Part shown: positions 28,301 to 41,094 of the stretch, in pieces
Layout of the letters: every line of letters starts with the position of its first letter
Position numbering within the stretch: position 1 is the first letter of the stretch
NCBI GenBank assembly: GCA_025403435.1
Contig: JAJQZP010000445.1
Span: forward strand, 248,001 to 312,000
DNA: 64,000 nt
DNA from: Artocarpus heterophyllus
Taxonomy: Eukaryota; Streptophyta; Magnoliopsida; Rosales; Moraceae
Direction of reading: 5' to 3'
The notes under the pieces: model-generated
What the model was told of the DNA's origin: nothing
Databases searched by the model: none
What the model saw: only the letters and a program-made list of their open reading frames with translations
Position numbers and translations under genes: made by a program

Positions 28301-29460
28301 AGATCAGATTTATAAAATAAACTGAAGGAATTTTTTGAAAAAGTAAAGGAATATCCCAAAAGTACAAGTCTTGATACAGAAATTAAGTTTCTAGAAAAGT
28401 TTAGAATTTAAAATGTCTTTTCTAATTCTAAAGTAAAACCATTACCTAAAACTAAAATGCATGTTCCTATGGCTTCCACATATGAATGCATCTTGTTTCT
28501 TGAAGAGATGCTTAGCTCACTTCCCACTGGCTTCCTTAGGTTTTGCATACCTTGCAAGGTATTCATAATATGGATTGTAGATCAAGAATCAATCCACCAT
28601 GTGTTATAAACAACATCAACTATATTAGATTCATAACAAATAAATAAGACTGGATTACCTTTCTTCTCAAGCCAACTCTAAAATTTACCACAATCCTTCT
28701 TCATGTGTCCCTTCTTTTTATAGAAGAAACACTTGGATTCCTTTTTAATGATAGCTTTGGAAGGTATTTTACCTTTCCCTTTATCTTTGGCTTGATTCTA
28801 GTCTTGATTCTAATTCTTTCCTTTGGTCGTTGTCAGTGCACTTTCACCCATTTCCATAGTAAGCCGCCCTTCTTCTTAAGTACACATGTTCAACAGCTCA
28901 TTGATTAACATTTGTCTTTATATGTGTTGTAAGAAATTTTAAAGGGCCCATATGGCTTTGGAAGGGTGTTCAGAATATAGTGCACCAAAAAAGACTCAAA
29001 CATATCCATCTCAAGGTTCTTAAGTTGAGCCGCTATGTCCCTAATCTCCATGATGTGCTCACGCACACCTCTCACACTGGTGAGCCTCAAGGATGAGAAC
29101 CTTATGATTAGGGTGCTGGCAAGTGCTCTATCTTAAGTTCCAAACTGCTCATCAATGGCCTTTAGTAATGCCCAAACCTTATCATACTGTTCGACGGAAC
29201 CACATATGTCAGCAGAGATTTTGGTCTTTATGAACATGATGCTAAGGCAATTAGATCACTCCCAACGTTCGTAAAGAGCAATCTCATTTTAAGTGTTGGT
29301 TTTAGCGATTGCAGGCTCGTCTTTCCTTATAGCATAATCAATGTCCATCCACCGTAAGTGAAGGAGAATTCTGTCATTCTAAACCTTATAGTTATCCCCT
29401 TTCAGTTTAGGGATATCACATTGGACATTAGAGAAATTCACAGGTTCTATAACTGCATAA
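25388..29460 (-). pseudogene. Decayed gag-pol of copia C
   Basis: The gag end lies near 28900-29420. The zinc knuckle is CFFYKKKGHMKKDC (about 28690-28735), with the second Cys replaced by Tyr. GAG-pre-integrase reads SMLWHRRLGHISIERIKRLVN (split by text limit: WHRRLGHIS is the key core) at 28130-28190, and integrase includes FIDDNSRYMYLYLL. The integrase core continues in another frame as RTNRGREYYG (27780-27800), where the expected catalytic Asp is Asn. Reverse transcriptase appears as KAIGCKWVYRKKKDS, EGIDYKETFSPV and YVDDILLATND (about 26360). RNase H includes CNNSTAVFMAKN and SRSKHIDIKYLAIR (25388-25747). Several frames and stops interrupt it. Confidence 0.88.
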
Positions 29461-30251
29461 TTAAAACAAACATGCTTATGATCCAAAATATTAAGACTAA
29501 TAGACATAAATCATGCATAAAACCATGAATCTATAACATAAAACTTGCCTGTGGGCTAAAGTTCTAATTCAATTAGATTCATTTTACTGTATGATAAAAT
29601 TATTAATTTATTTTCCCTTTTTCTAATTCATGTGGGTAAATTAAAAAAAATAATATGATATTTTATCTCAATTAGTCATACCAATGTAATAAAAATTCTT
29701 ATGGGATAAAGTTTATTATATTAAGTATAACTAATTACAATAAATGTCCTTTAACTAAATATAATTCTTGACCAATTAATATATAATTTTGCATAATTAG
29801 AGGTGCTGTGGCTAAGCTCTAGTTATTCAAAGTCATATGGATCCCTAAGCCATTTAATTTTGTTTATAAAAATTATTCATGTAAAATTGCATATTCCATA
29901 AGCAATATAAAAATTATGAACAAAATCTAAATTTGTGCTAAACAACTTAACTTAATAATATGTATAATAAAACATAAAATTATACATATAACAATAAATT
30001 AGCACATCAATTATGCATAACAAATTTAGCACATAATAAACAAATTAATTTCAATATGCTAAAATTATTTAACGCAATATTGCATGCATAATAGGTAATG
30101 AATTATACATACAAAACAACATATAATTTTAGTACATCAAAACAAAACCATAAAACAAGGTTTTTACTTAAATCCCAAATAAACAAATTTGGAAAAAATG
30201 TGCCTTAAAAAAATTTTGTTCTTTTTTTTTTTGGCAATTTTCAGCCTCTCT

Positions 30252-30456
30252 AAACAACTTGTCATTTTAGGCTTAGCCCCAAAAACAACTTGTCATTTGG
30301 CTGTGGAATGGGCGCCCTCTGGCATCTCTAAACGACATATCGTTTAGAGCCTTATGGCTTGAAATGAGATGGAGTTTCACGGTAATGAAAACGCCAAAAA
30401 TGTTCCCTAAACGACATGTCGTTTGGCTGACCAAAATGTTAAACGACATGTCATAT
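30252..30456. repeat. Palindrome array in the leader of copia C
   Basis: Five copies of a 16-bp palindrome lie between the primer binding site and gag: 30252-30267, 30283-30298, 30330-30345, 30409-30424 and 30441-30456. The fourth is the perfect palindrome AAACGACATGTCGTTT; the others differ at one to four sites. Spacing is irregular (31, 47, 79 and 32 bp between starts). Nothing in the copia coding plan explains it. Confidence 0.85.
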
Positions 30457-30727
30457 TTTCTGGTCGTTTTCTTCACTCGGATAATGGATTTGTTGACTCG
30501 TTTTGCCCGTTTTGCAACTCAGTTTTGGACCCATTTGAATTTTCACATTTTGGGCATCAAATTTAATGTTTTAAATCATAAAATTGTTAGAAATCCAATT
30601 TCCCAATGATTTCTAACCTTTGTTTTGATTAAAAACTCCAAATTAAAAAATATGAAATCACCAAAAAAATTTTACGTAAACTTTGTAAACTGAATAATTC
30701 CAACAACAAGGCAAAGGTGTTTTAGGG

Positions 30728-30740
30728 CTCGAATACCAAA
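30728..30740 (-). promoter_or_regulatory. Primer binding site of copia C
   Basis: The minus strand reads TGGTATTCGAGCC two bases inside the 5' LTR, close to the initiator tRNA-Met site TGGTATCAGAGCC. Confidence 0.7.
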
Positions 30741-31082
30741 TGCAAGGGTTGTTTGTAACATTTATAACGACCCAAAACAATAAAACAGAAGCAAATATAG
30801 GATCATGAATTACCTCCTGCCATTGCCCTTTTTCCATGGATTCTGGCCGCGTCGAAATTTTGCAACATTGTTTTGTGTTTCTGAGCACTCACAAACCTTC
30901 CTTGATGGTGTAATAAAATTTTCTTAATTGTTTGTATGCTCAGGGACCCAAAACCATATTCACTCTTATAACCGTGACCATCACACGATTTTAAACGATT
31001 GAGGATAGTTAATTGCTGGAATAACCGCTCGGTGGTTGACGTTCCTTTTAAACGCTCCACGTGGGCCAATTAGGTTCCAACA
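30741..31082 (-). repeat. 5' LTR of copia C
   Basis: 342 bp, starting TGCAAGGG and ending GGTTCCAACA on the plus strand, followed by the target duplication ATTTG. Confidence 0.9.
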
Positions 31083-31264
31083 ATTTGTGCAATTTTTGTT
31101 TTCGAAAGCTGGATTGAAAGATTTGTTGGTTTGGATATACAAATTATTCGACTGAAGAGCTATAGCCTATTGGCCGCCCGCCTTTTTTTATGTATTATTT
31201 TCAAAGATTCACAAAACCAAGTCTGAATGCCCATTTTTTAGTCCCTCGTGTCCTATTTTTGTCA

Positions 31265-32055
31265 AGGCCTTGTTCGTTACATAGGATTAGGATTGGGACT
31301 AGGATTATTTATCCTAGTCCCACGTTTGACGCTTATTTTGGACTAGTGTAAAATAATGCCACATATGTAGGATTAATAATCCCCAAAAAAACATGGGATT
31401 AGTTAGGAATGCAAATATATAATTTTTTTTGAAAATAAATTGTTTCGCTGAAGCTGCCAACACTGGGAATTCATCAATTGTGACTATAGAACCGAAAACT
31501 CCCCTTGATCAGAGACCCATAGTGATGGATCTCCATCAATCCTAACCCCCTTGTTGTCTCACCGCCGTCGCCACGAACCCCACCTCTAATAGATCGCCAT
31601 CGCCCATGACCACCTTCTCCCTAGATCACCATCGCCCACAATCCTTCCTCTCCCCAAATTATTGTCGCTTGTAGCCACCCTTCTCCCCCTTCCCTTAGAT
31701 TATCGTCGCCTATAAAAAGCCCTCCCCCAAGTCACTGTCGAACATGAAGAAAGATGAGAAAATGAAAAGGAAAAATAAACCTTTGTCTTATTCTTATTAT
31801 TTTTTTATTTGTTCATCTGGTGTATATAAAAAAATTTAAGCATAAGATAAGCCTTTTTTTTAGAGGAGCTATTTTTTATTTTAGGAGAATAATTAGTTAT
31901 TCAATATGAAAAATATATAGTATTTCACAAAATAATTGTTTCCCCAAGTCTTGAATCCAAAGTGTTACCAAACATGATATAGGATTCAACACTATCCAAT
32001 CCAATCCTATCCTAACCTTCTAATCCTATCCAGTCTGACGTACCAAACGAGCCCT
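31265..32055. mobile_element. Non-coding TIR element
   Basis: The left end GGCCTTGTTCGTTACATAGG and the right end, read inward on the other strand, AGGGCTCGTTTGGTACGTCA are imperfect inverted repeats, followed on both sides by GGATTAGGATTGG-like sequence. Ends of this kind are common among plant hAT- and Harbinger-type non-autonomous elements. I could not fix a target duplication. The interior is low-complexity and holds no gene. Confidence 0.45.
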
Positions 32056-33098
32056 AATGGGCCTTTGAAAAAAAAAACTAAATTATACTGAGACCCTTTA
32101 TGTTTTAAATATCTTATAGACACCCCGTATACCAAAATTATTCATATTAACATCTCTGAGCTTAACCCAATTAACTTTTTATATGAAATGACAAAAATAC
32201 CTTTTGAATCTCAGCCATTAATTCAAAAATACCAATCACAACCATTTCATTTGATTGTTACCTAAAAAAATTCAAAATCAACAAAAAAAAAGAGAGAAAA
32301 AACCTAAAGCCCATGTAGCCCCTCCTTCGTCGTGCTGGCCCAAGCACCCTGCCCTACCCTTTGCGCTGGCGACCCTACCTCTAGGCCCAACCACCCCTAC
32401 CCACTGCCATATTCTTCTTCTTCTTCTTCTTCTTCTCCCTCTCCCAAACCCCATGTAGGCCCTTCTTTGTCATGCCCACCCAAGCCCCCTGCCTCGCCCT
32501 TTTGCTCTGGCGTCCCACGTCTAGGCCTAACCACCCCCACCCACCGTGAGCGACCCCTTCTTCTTCTTCTCAAGGGTGGCAATTTAGGTCATGTTTTTGT
32601 CAACCAAATTTTTTGTGTCATGTTTGAGTCAACTCACGTGTCACTTTTTTAGTAAAAGTGTTACTCATATCTGTATTGTCATAATTAACATAAGCAATAC
32701 ATGTATTATTTTACTTATTTAATCTCTTTATTTATACTTTATTTTGTGAAATTAGGCTATAAATGTCATGTTTTAAATTTTATTTTAAGTAAATTTGTTA
32801 AAATGATTCTTTTAAAATTTATTTGACTATATTTTTAATTAAAAATTAATAAATCAAGTCAATTTGAATGAATTTTGTATCAATTGTGTCATCAGGTTAG
32901 GTCAAGTTTGAGTCCTGCTCTCATATCGAACCTAAATTTCTATCCCTACTTCTTTTCACCCACTTATTTCTTTCTCTCAATCTCACCTCTGACTCTTTCT
33001 TGATCTTGGTTGGAGACAGGGGGTAAGAGAGATGACCAACAAGGGCGAGGGCTGATAGGGTAATGAGAGGAGGGGCGACAACAAGGGGCGATGTGGTG
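32056..33098. other. Spacer with a tandem duplication and CTT microsatellite
   Basis: A ~139-bp C-rich unit beginning CCATGTAG is duplicated in tandem (starts at about 32311 and 32450), with a CTT/TTC microsatellite at the end of each copy (32411-32435 and 32558-32570). The open frames here (32255-32652) are low-complexity Pro/Ser stretches and I do not call a gene. Confidence 0.5.
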
Positions 33099-33103
33099 GC
33101 AAC

Positions 33104-35021
33104 TATTGGAAAAATAGTACGTAGTAGAATTTTAAAATTTTAAATCAAACTATTTTCCAAGAAACAAATTTGACATGCTAAGTTCATAAATTAATGATAG
33201 ATCTTACTATCCTCTTTTGTGAACCAAAAAGCAGCAGCAATCTGTGAAGAGAAGAACGTCTCAGAAGCCTCAACCAACTGATCTTCTTTGCTATTCTCTA
33301 TCCATGATCGGAGTGCGGGTGGTCACATGTCGTATAACTTTTCCTTCAGCGACTCTCCTTCCAACCACTTGACAAAACCTAGAGTTGAGATTCTTGATGT
33401 TTAACAATAGTTCTTAAGGAGTTTTAGAGTTTCTCTCACTAGAGTACTTACTCTATGCTTCTCAAAATGATCTGAATAACTAAGAAAACTCACTCTCTAT
33501 TTATAGTCGTTAAATTTAGGGTTAAATCTTATCAGATTAGACCTCAAAATTTGAGTCTAGATCAACTTCTGATGAAAAACGCAGTCAAAAAAGCATATAC
33601 TAATTTTGGCTTGCCAATTTGGGAGATCAGTCTGCCAAAGTTTCCCATCGGCCTGCCTATCGTGCGATAATTTGGAATCATCAAAATATCTTATTTTCAC
33701 TCGCGAATCATAGATAGAGCCTCAGTTTTAATTCAAATAACCCAATAAAGAAGTTATTTAATTAAAACAGTCATATATAGATAATCTCATTGAAAATAAA
33801 ATATTATCCAAATAATTTAACATGTTTATCTTGAATTAATTCACGAAACTAATTCAACTGATAAACTAGCATAAATTATTAAATCTAATATTCTCGATTT
33901 TCAACTAATCAAATAATTTAACATAAGTAACCAATATGTAGGAAAAACATGTCATATTATTATAGGATTATTATGAACTAGCAAAGGGGACCCGATGGAC
34001 ATATATAGATCAAGATCCTGTAATTATAAAACAACAATATCCTAGATATATATTTTATAATTATAAACTCTAGTGCTACTCTACTAAAAGCTTAAAACTA
34101 CACTCTTGAACTATATAAAATTAGAAACCTCCAATAAGCTAAACGTCCATGACATATCATAATGTATCACATCAACATAAGATATTCATAATCGACTTAA
34201 GGATAAATTTTGTTTTATCTTCTTGATTATTTTTATCTTACATTCCATTATCACACTATTGGAATACTTATTATTCATAGATAATATACCATCTAGTCAC
34301 ACCTATGTATCAAATGGTTGAGTGCTCCAGCCTTCCAATTACAAGATAATGCATATGAGAGAATATCATTAACTCTACAAAAAGAACTATGGATTCTATA
34401 TCTATGAATAACAAATCTATGTGAATCAAGAGTCGTGCCTCCAACGAACTAGTATGCGTACCATTATTAAGTCAGGATGTTACTCTTTGGTACATCAAAA
34501 TACATAATTCAAGAATACAAGCCCATTAGTCATTCAGGATTAAGAGACAACACATATGATTGTCTCAAGTAAGTTAATTTGAACAAATGGAATTAGTAAC
34601 CAAATCAGTTTAACTTTTTGTCCCAATCCAACACATCGTCACCTATGACAATACACCGATGTTTCTACTTCCGAAGTCCCACTTCGATGATCAAGATAAG
34701 CCATCTCCCATTAAGGATGTAGACAACATAACGATCTTAGTATAAATAAAGCATCCAACTTTATTCTCTCGTTGGCGGATCTTATGATTTAGACCACCAC
34801 CTTTAAGATTCATGTCTTCCGTATAATCGGTCCATCATATGCATGATTCTTAAAGGTTTAGACTAACAGTCTTAGACTTTTGTTTGCTTATCATATATTT
34901 AACAAAAATGAACATAAAGAGGACAATATTTGGTATATGACTAATAAATTAATTCTTTATTGATAAAATGTCTCCAAAAACATATTATAACATTTTACTC
35001 CTTAGAGCACTATATCTAATA
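33104..35021 (-). mobile_element. Solo LTR of the A/B copia family
   Basis: A single 1918-bp LTR, colinear with the A and B LTRs, runs from TATTGG to CTAATA and is flanked by the perfect target duplication GCAAC (33099-33103 and 35022-35026). No internal region is present. This is the product expected from recombination between the two LTRs of a former complete element. It is more diverged than the LTRs of A and B, and the U3 palindromic array (33605-33670) is degenerate. Confidence 0.88.
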
Positions 35022-35026
35022 GCAAC

Positions 35027-35529
35027 AAGGGAGGGGGGACAACAGGGGCAACGTATAAGTGGGCTGGCTGGTGATGGGTTAGATTACGTGGGCTAGTTGA
35101 CGCAATGTTGAACAAGGCGAGTAAGAGGGGTCAAGCGTGGGTGCATGAAGACATAGAGAGACGATGGCAGCAACGTGGGTGGTTGACAGAGAAGGATGGT
35201 TTTTTTTTTTTTTTGAATGTTATTTACTTGCATAGAGAGAGAGAAATAAAATAATGTTTAATTATTTTTATATATTTAATAATCCAAAAAAACATTTTTA
35301 ATTGAATTATTATTTTGTTTGAATTAGTTATTTTTTGTTTTAGTGGAATTAATTTATTTTAGTTTTGTTGAGATTGATGTATGGTTTTGATTAGTTTGGG
35401 TAATTGTTCATACTTTTTGTGATTAGTTTATATAACGACCAACTTTTTAAAATAGAAAATGCAGATCCAAATGTTATATGTTTGGAGATAACTAATTCCT
35501 ACTTGTATTTATCTGAGTATAAGTATGGT
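35027..35529. other. Spacer right of the solo LTR
   Basis: G-rich sequence up to about 35200 continues the target site of the solo LTR. The rest is AT-rich. No gene is seen. Confidence 0.4.
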
Positions 35530-36610
35530 CAATAACAATTGTTGTTATTGTCTCTCTCTTTCTGTCTCTCTCATGGAGGGAGATGCTGGATTTATTGCGA
35601 AAGTCGTCACTAGAGTCACTTGAGGTAGTTGGAGTCACAACAGAAGAGGTTGCCAGAGTGGCCGCTAGGGCTAGAGAGAAAAGAGGAGGAGAATGGAGGG
35701 AGAAGAGAAAGAATGTGGATATAGATTTCTTTTTGAGGAGGTGAAGAAGATGGGGATAAAGTTAGGAATTTTAGAGTTTAAAAAAAGTACAAAATTATAA
35801 TAATGCTATATACTTTAATATTTTTAAACGTGTTCTATTTACTTACAATAAGAATTAAAACTATGTTATTTGGTACAATTTTCTTTTGGGTAAATGAAAT
35901 AAACTCTAATTTAATGTATTTAAATAAAAAATAATTCAAAGTTTAAAATTGTATGATATAACTGACCAAAATAGAAACCATGCGACCGTTTTTACAAGCA
36001 AACAGAACACTACAGTGCGGTTTTGGTTTCTTTTGTTAGACAATTACATGTATTATTAATAAGGGTAGTTTAGTCTTTTGCATTAGAAAGGTGTTTTAGT
36101 AATTTTATCTTATAACCCTAGGTTTATATTTTTTTCTCTTATCTTGTACTAGCCACTATTCATTGTCCAAGAACCCTAGCCTCCGCCATTGTTTTCTCTT
36201 CCTCCTCCTCCTCCTTCTTCTTTTGTAATTTTCTTGTTATTAATGAATTTGACATAAGCTTTCATGGCATCAAAGCTAGAATTCATGGGAAAAAATTCAA
36301 TTCCATACACAATTTTCTCTACTTTCCTTCCTTTTTTTGCTACCAAATAGCCTTAAGTATTACTGACTATTAGTAAGATAAAAATAAAGTTACTATCATA
36401 AATTTTCTTTTTTCTTTTAATAGGGAAATAATTTCAATATAGTCACATCATATGGTACCAAAAGGGAAAAAAGAAAAAGAAAAAGAAAATGAAGAAAATT
36501 GAGGGGAAAGGCCATACGTGCGTACACATGAGAAATGCCATTAGTGTCCTATAATGAAAAGGCTTCAATTATATGTTTGGTGGCTTGCAAAATTGCCAAT
36601 GGAAAGATTA
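35530..36610 (+). repeat. Dispersed repeat D, copy 3
   Basis: It matches 61150-62095 in the same order: GAGGTAGTTG, GGCTAGAGAG, GAGGAGGTGAAGAAGATGGGG, GTTATTTGGTACAATTTTC, then a copia-like LTR (36034-36264), then CACATCATATGGTA and TATGTTTGGTGGC. The strand given is that of the embedded LTR. No open frame supports a protein. Confidence 0.65.
36034..36277 (+). repeat. Short copia-type LTR with adjoining primer binding site
   Basis: The segment starts TGTTAGACAATTACATG and ends ACATAAGCTTTCA (231 bp). Immediately after it is TGGCATCAAAGCT (36265-36277), two mismatches from the initiator tRNA-Met site TGGTATCAGAGCT. TATTTTTTTCTC, GAACCCTAGCC and TTGTTATTAATGAA inside it are typical of short plant copia LTRs. 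No coding sequence follows here. Confidence 0.5.
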
Positions 36611-36630
36611 GTGGGAATAAATCTTGACCC

Positions 36631-36650
36631 ATATATATATATATATATAT
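36631..36650. repeat. AT microsatellite
   Basis: Ten AT dinucleotides in a row. Confidence 0.95.
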
Positions 36651-37886
36651 GAAAATAGAGACAAAGAGTTTTTTTAGACGTCTTTTTAAAATAAATGATC
36701 ATATTTTTTTAAAAAAATTACTAAATGTCTCTTCTTATTAATTATAAAATCAAAATGATAAGAATAACATTCAATAATTAAATTAGGTATAACACATTAG
36801 TAATAAATTCGAGTTTATTAATAATAACCCTGAATACATTATTAAGAAACTTGAGTTTATTAGTGATAAAGTATAATATATCGATAATAAAAAGCTTAGT
36901 ATATCAGTGATAAATTTTAGTATGTAACTCACAAATACACTAGAGATAAAAACAAACCCATGCATTTTGTTGTTCTTATATATACATCTTAAACAGTCCC
37001 ATTTGTCTCTTATTGTCCCCATATATAGAACAAAAACAATTCCGTGCATTAATAAACGCAAAAGATCCTTAAAAAATGAAAGCAAAGGAAAAAATGGTTG
37101 CGCCTCAATTAAGTCTGACGAAGTCAACGTTCAGGGAAAAAAAATGTATAAAAGGTTCATTGCCTAATTTTAAAAAGTCTTAAATATTTGGCTGGATGGC
37201 AAAACGGCTACCCAGCCCCAAACCCATATAAATTTTACTTTATGGTATAGAAGATCAGAGGTGCACCAAACATATTGTAAGGCAACCCCATATGATTTTT
37301 AATTTCCAAAAAATAATAAAAAAACAGAAATACTAATTTAAAAAATTTAAGAAAAAGAGATCTCAATTTTTTTGGGTCTTTTAGTAATTTGTCGGGGTCG
37401 TATAGTATTGTTTTTAAAATAAGTGAAAATTTTTTTGTTTTAGAAAATAGAAATTTTTTGTGAATTGTGCTGAGAGTGTTTTTAAAATTTTTACTTAAAA
37501 AAATGCGCGAAAACATTTACAAAAATTCTGAGAACAAAAACAAACAAAGTTGGTTTTTTTTTTTTTTCATCTATCCAGGCATCTACCAAGAATTACAAGG
37601 CTCAAATATTGAATCAGCCCCGTTGGTGCCAGTAGAGATATCGTTGTCTTGTCCCGCTGTCTATTGCGTGGGGAGTTCGGATGGTGATTTCCGATATCTC
37701 ACAATCTCAAGAAAATGTCTCCTCATAGGTTGCTCTTTGTTAGGGGCTTTTTTAAGGGATTTGATCAGTTTGAGCTTTTACGCAATATAAATAGGAAGAG
37801 GCTTAATATACGATTTTTTTTGGATGAATTAATCTTGTTTATTAAATAATTTTCTTTCTTTTTTAGAAAATTAATGACATGTCATT
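36651..37886. other. AT-rich spacer
   Basis: I see no gene or recognisable element. Short open frames on both strands have AT-driven composition. Confidence 0.45.
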
Positions 37887-39641
37887 GGGGCTGTTTGGTT
37901 TTGATATTGGAAAGTTTTTTTCTCATTTATAAAAACACAAAAAATAAAAATCTTTTCAAAAACAATGTTTAGTTTAAAAAATTGAAGGAAAGGAAAATAA
38001 AAATTGTTTCCAAAATGCCTCGTTTTTCCCTGGATTAATTACAAAAATTTAATAAACTATTGTATGTATAACACCTTGCTCCTGGGACTTCAAAATATAA
38101 CATCCATTCTTTCTAAAGTATCAACTATTAATAAAAATGGTCATTCTATTAAAATTTAAATGGCAAATTAACAAATAATTTTAAAATTGAGATCATAAAA
38201 ACAACAAAAATTTAAAACTATGATAAAAATAGCCTTCATTGATGATCAAAAACAAAAAAAAAAAAATTAAAAACATACTAGTATCTAGATTTCTCTTTTT
38301 TCGATATACTAAATTTTTTTTAAAGTTTAATTAACTTTTTTTCACACTTAAAAAGTATTTTGAAATTTTAACAAATATAAATACCAATAAAAACTTCAAA
38401 ATATGAAAAAAAAATTATTAATATTATCAGAGTTTTTTTCTTTTTTAAAATTTGTGTTATTTTTTTTGTTATATTGAATATATTTATGTTATATTCTTTT
38501 TTATTTCACTAATATTTATACCTTTTAAAATTTCAAAATATTTTTTGGGTGTATTAAAATTAAAGAAAATTTTTGGTATATTAAAAAACAAAATTCCAAT
38601 AGTATAATGGTTTTAATTGATTCTTTTTGTTTTTAATTATCAATAAAGACTATTTTTATTATAGTTTTAATTTTTATGGTTATTTTTATAACCAGAATTA
38701 TTAAAACACCCCCTAACTTTATAATTATTTGTTGATTTTTGGCTAAAATTCTAATATAATGACTATTTTGTTGTTCATACTTTAGGGGGAACAGATATTA
38801 CGTTTGAAATTCAAAGGGTAAACTATTACAATGGCTATAATTTAGGCAGAATTTTTGTAATTAATCAGTTTCCCCCCAAATTTGAAAACACAAATAGCTT
38901 TTGGTTTTTGTTTTCCTTCCTTTTTCTCACGAACTCCCATATCTCATCCCTCCTTGTTCAACACTACCCCACCCATTGTCATCCCACTGACCACCCCTCG
39001 TGAGCCAACCTCAACGACAGCAACCCACCCCTCATCAGCCAACCCCAACGACAGCAACCTACCCATCGTCAGAAACAACCAACCCCTCTATTTCTCCTCT
39101 CGCTTGAACAAAGACCCCCTTTCTCTGGATCTCTGATGATTGGAAACTCCCAACCCCAACATGTTGTTGACCACTACCTCCCAGTCTCAAAATTCCATCA
39201 ATTACCATCCCTAGCACGGACCGTCGTCGATCAGGATGCCAAGTCCCATCACATCATTGCCATTACACACCCCACTCCCATGACCCTCCCTAGATTGCTA
39301 GCCTCCCCATCGGGATCGCCACAGCCAACTTCCCTGCCAGAGCCCATTAGGATGTTGTAGCCAAGAAGGAAGATGCTCTAGAAAAAAAATTTTAAAAAAT
39401 TTTTAAACAATATTCTTATGATATTATTAATTAGTATTAAATTACTAATCAGTGTTTTTTACATTAAATTTGGTTCTTTATAATATTGTTTTTATTAGAA
39501 AGGTGTTTTATCTTCAAAAACATACCACAATATACAACCCAATACAATTTTAAAAATATTCTTAGCACATTTCTCAAAATATTTCATTTTCTAATTTTTT
39601 CAAAAACAAAAACAAAAATAAAAACACTACCAAACAGGGCC
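37887..39641. mobile_element. Non-coding TIR element, larger
   Basis: The left end GGGGCTGTTTGGTTTTG and the right end, read inward on the other strand, GGCCCTGTTTGGTAGTG match well as terminal inverted repeats. The subterminal parts are AT-rich and partly inverted. The interior (38880-39360) is C-rich with CCAACCCCAACGACAGCAACC repeated and holds two proline/threonine-rich open frames that I do not consider genes. No clear target duplication is visible. Confidence 0.45.
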
Positions 39642-41094
39642 TTTGATTTTGAGAAAATTAGGATTTGTGAGATGAAGCTTCATGCATAATTACTCATTAT
39701 TTTTTAGCAACATAAAGGGAAAAGGAAAGCAGCTCTATTTAGAGTTTGCTAGTTTGAAAGAATTTTTTTATGGGAATAACAAGAGGGTCTTACCTATAAG
39801 AACCATCTTTAATAACCGTTGGATTAAATTGAATGGTTTAAAAAACTTAGCTCCATTAAATAAATACGGGTCCCATTTGTTTGACATATTGAGCCAACTT
39901 TTTCTACTCTGATTTCAAATAATCCTCTAGATACATACTTGTTTCCCTCAAAATTTTAAACAAACAATTCATTTGAAACCAATATTTTAGAGTTCTACCC
40001 TCTAAACTCTTTCGACTTTGATATATTTATTACAATAAAAGCTAAAATTCTCTTACCTATATTTAAAAAAAATACATAGCTTCTTTATTTGATATTTGAT
40101 TGAAAAGATTGTTCTTTCATTGTGTTCCTAATAAAGAGAGGAATAAATCAAGATCTATACTGCATATTTTTAACATCATGAACATGAGTCTCCCATACAT
40201 AATGGAAAATAAATTTAAACTTAAACCTAATAATTAAAAAAATAAAAAAGAAAAATTTCTATCCCCGTCTTCTTTGACATGTCCGTGTGGTTGAACTCAA
40301 CCCTCAAACCTCTAAAGAGACCCAAGACCCATGTGACTGACCACGTAACACCACTTGGATGTTTTCGATCCTATGCTCCAATTCCAAACCGTCGGGTTCT
40401 TTGGCCTGTTCACGAAAAATTCAAGTGGATCGGGGGGGTAGGGCAGGGTGGGGGGCAAATTGGTCAAGCACAATCTCCCCCACCCAAATGCTTGGAGCAC
40501 TAACAAGAAGGATCTTTGTGTAGGAGCTGGATGAAACCCTGGCATCAGTGAAGCTTACACCCATCTCCAACAAGACCCACTAGATCACCTCAACTTAGAG
40601 GCTTAGCAATTCGACAAGTCCCTCATTGTTCTTTGCTCAACCCTCATGACGGATCTCGACCTTCATGGGCCTCCATCTCTCCCTTCTTATCTACGAGGAA
40701 ATGCATGATTTAAGAAGGGCTATTATGATCTGGCATTGTCAAGGAAGATCCTAACCCACCCAAATAGTCGTCGACAACCATGGTGTTTTCTTCTTCTTTT
40801 TTTTAGTTTTTTATTTTTAGTTTTTTTTTTAGTTTTTTAATTTTCTAAGAAAAACTTGGTGTGCTTGAACTCATTGAATAAATGATGAGCTTGTTCGCTT
40901 TTAACTATTGAAACTAAATCTAGTAAACCATAAAAGATCTTATTGATAAGACCTTTTAAAGGGTTTTATCATAAAATTTTCTATTTCATTTATTATTATT
41001 TTCTTCTATTTTCCTAATAAATATTAACCAATCATATGCAACACATTATAGTTAACTTGTATGCACTACAGTCCCTCACCATTGACTTGTCCTT
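39642..41094. other. Spacer
   Basis: No gene is recognised. A GC-richer patch at 40270-40760 has open frames on both strands without known motifs. Confidence 0.4.

Larger units (their letters stand above)
24768..31082 (-). mobile_element. Ty1/copia LTR retrotransposon C, short LTRs, decayed
   Basis: A 6.3-kb element on the minus strand, from a different copia family than A and B. LTRs are 24768-25110 and 30741-31082. The perfect target duplication ATTTG flanks it (24763-24767 and 31083-31087). Domain order on the minus strand is gag, protease, GAG-pre-integrase, integrase, reverse transcriptase, RNase H. By eye the LTRs differ at about 9-10% of sites, so the insertion is old. Confidence 0.92.

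Noticed and set aside
32332..32652. Pro/Ser-rich protein
   Set aside because: Frames arise from a C-rich tandem duplication and CTT microsatellites on both strands.
38882..39360. Two Thr/Pro-rich ORFs
   Set aside because: They are in the C-rich repeated interior of a TIR element, with no domain and no splice context.
40279..40545. Gene in the GC-richer patch
   Set aside because: Open frames on both strands, no motif, no splice-consistent neighbours.
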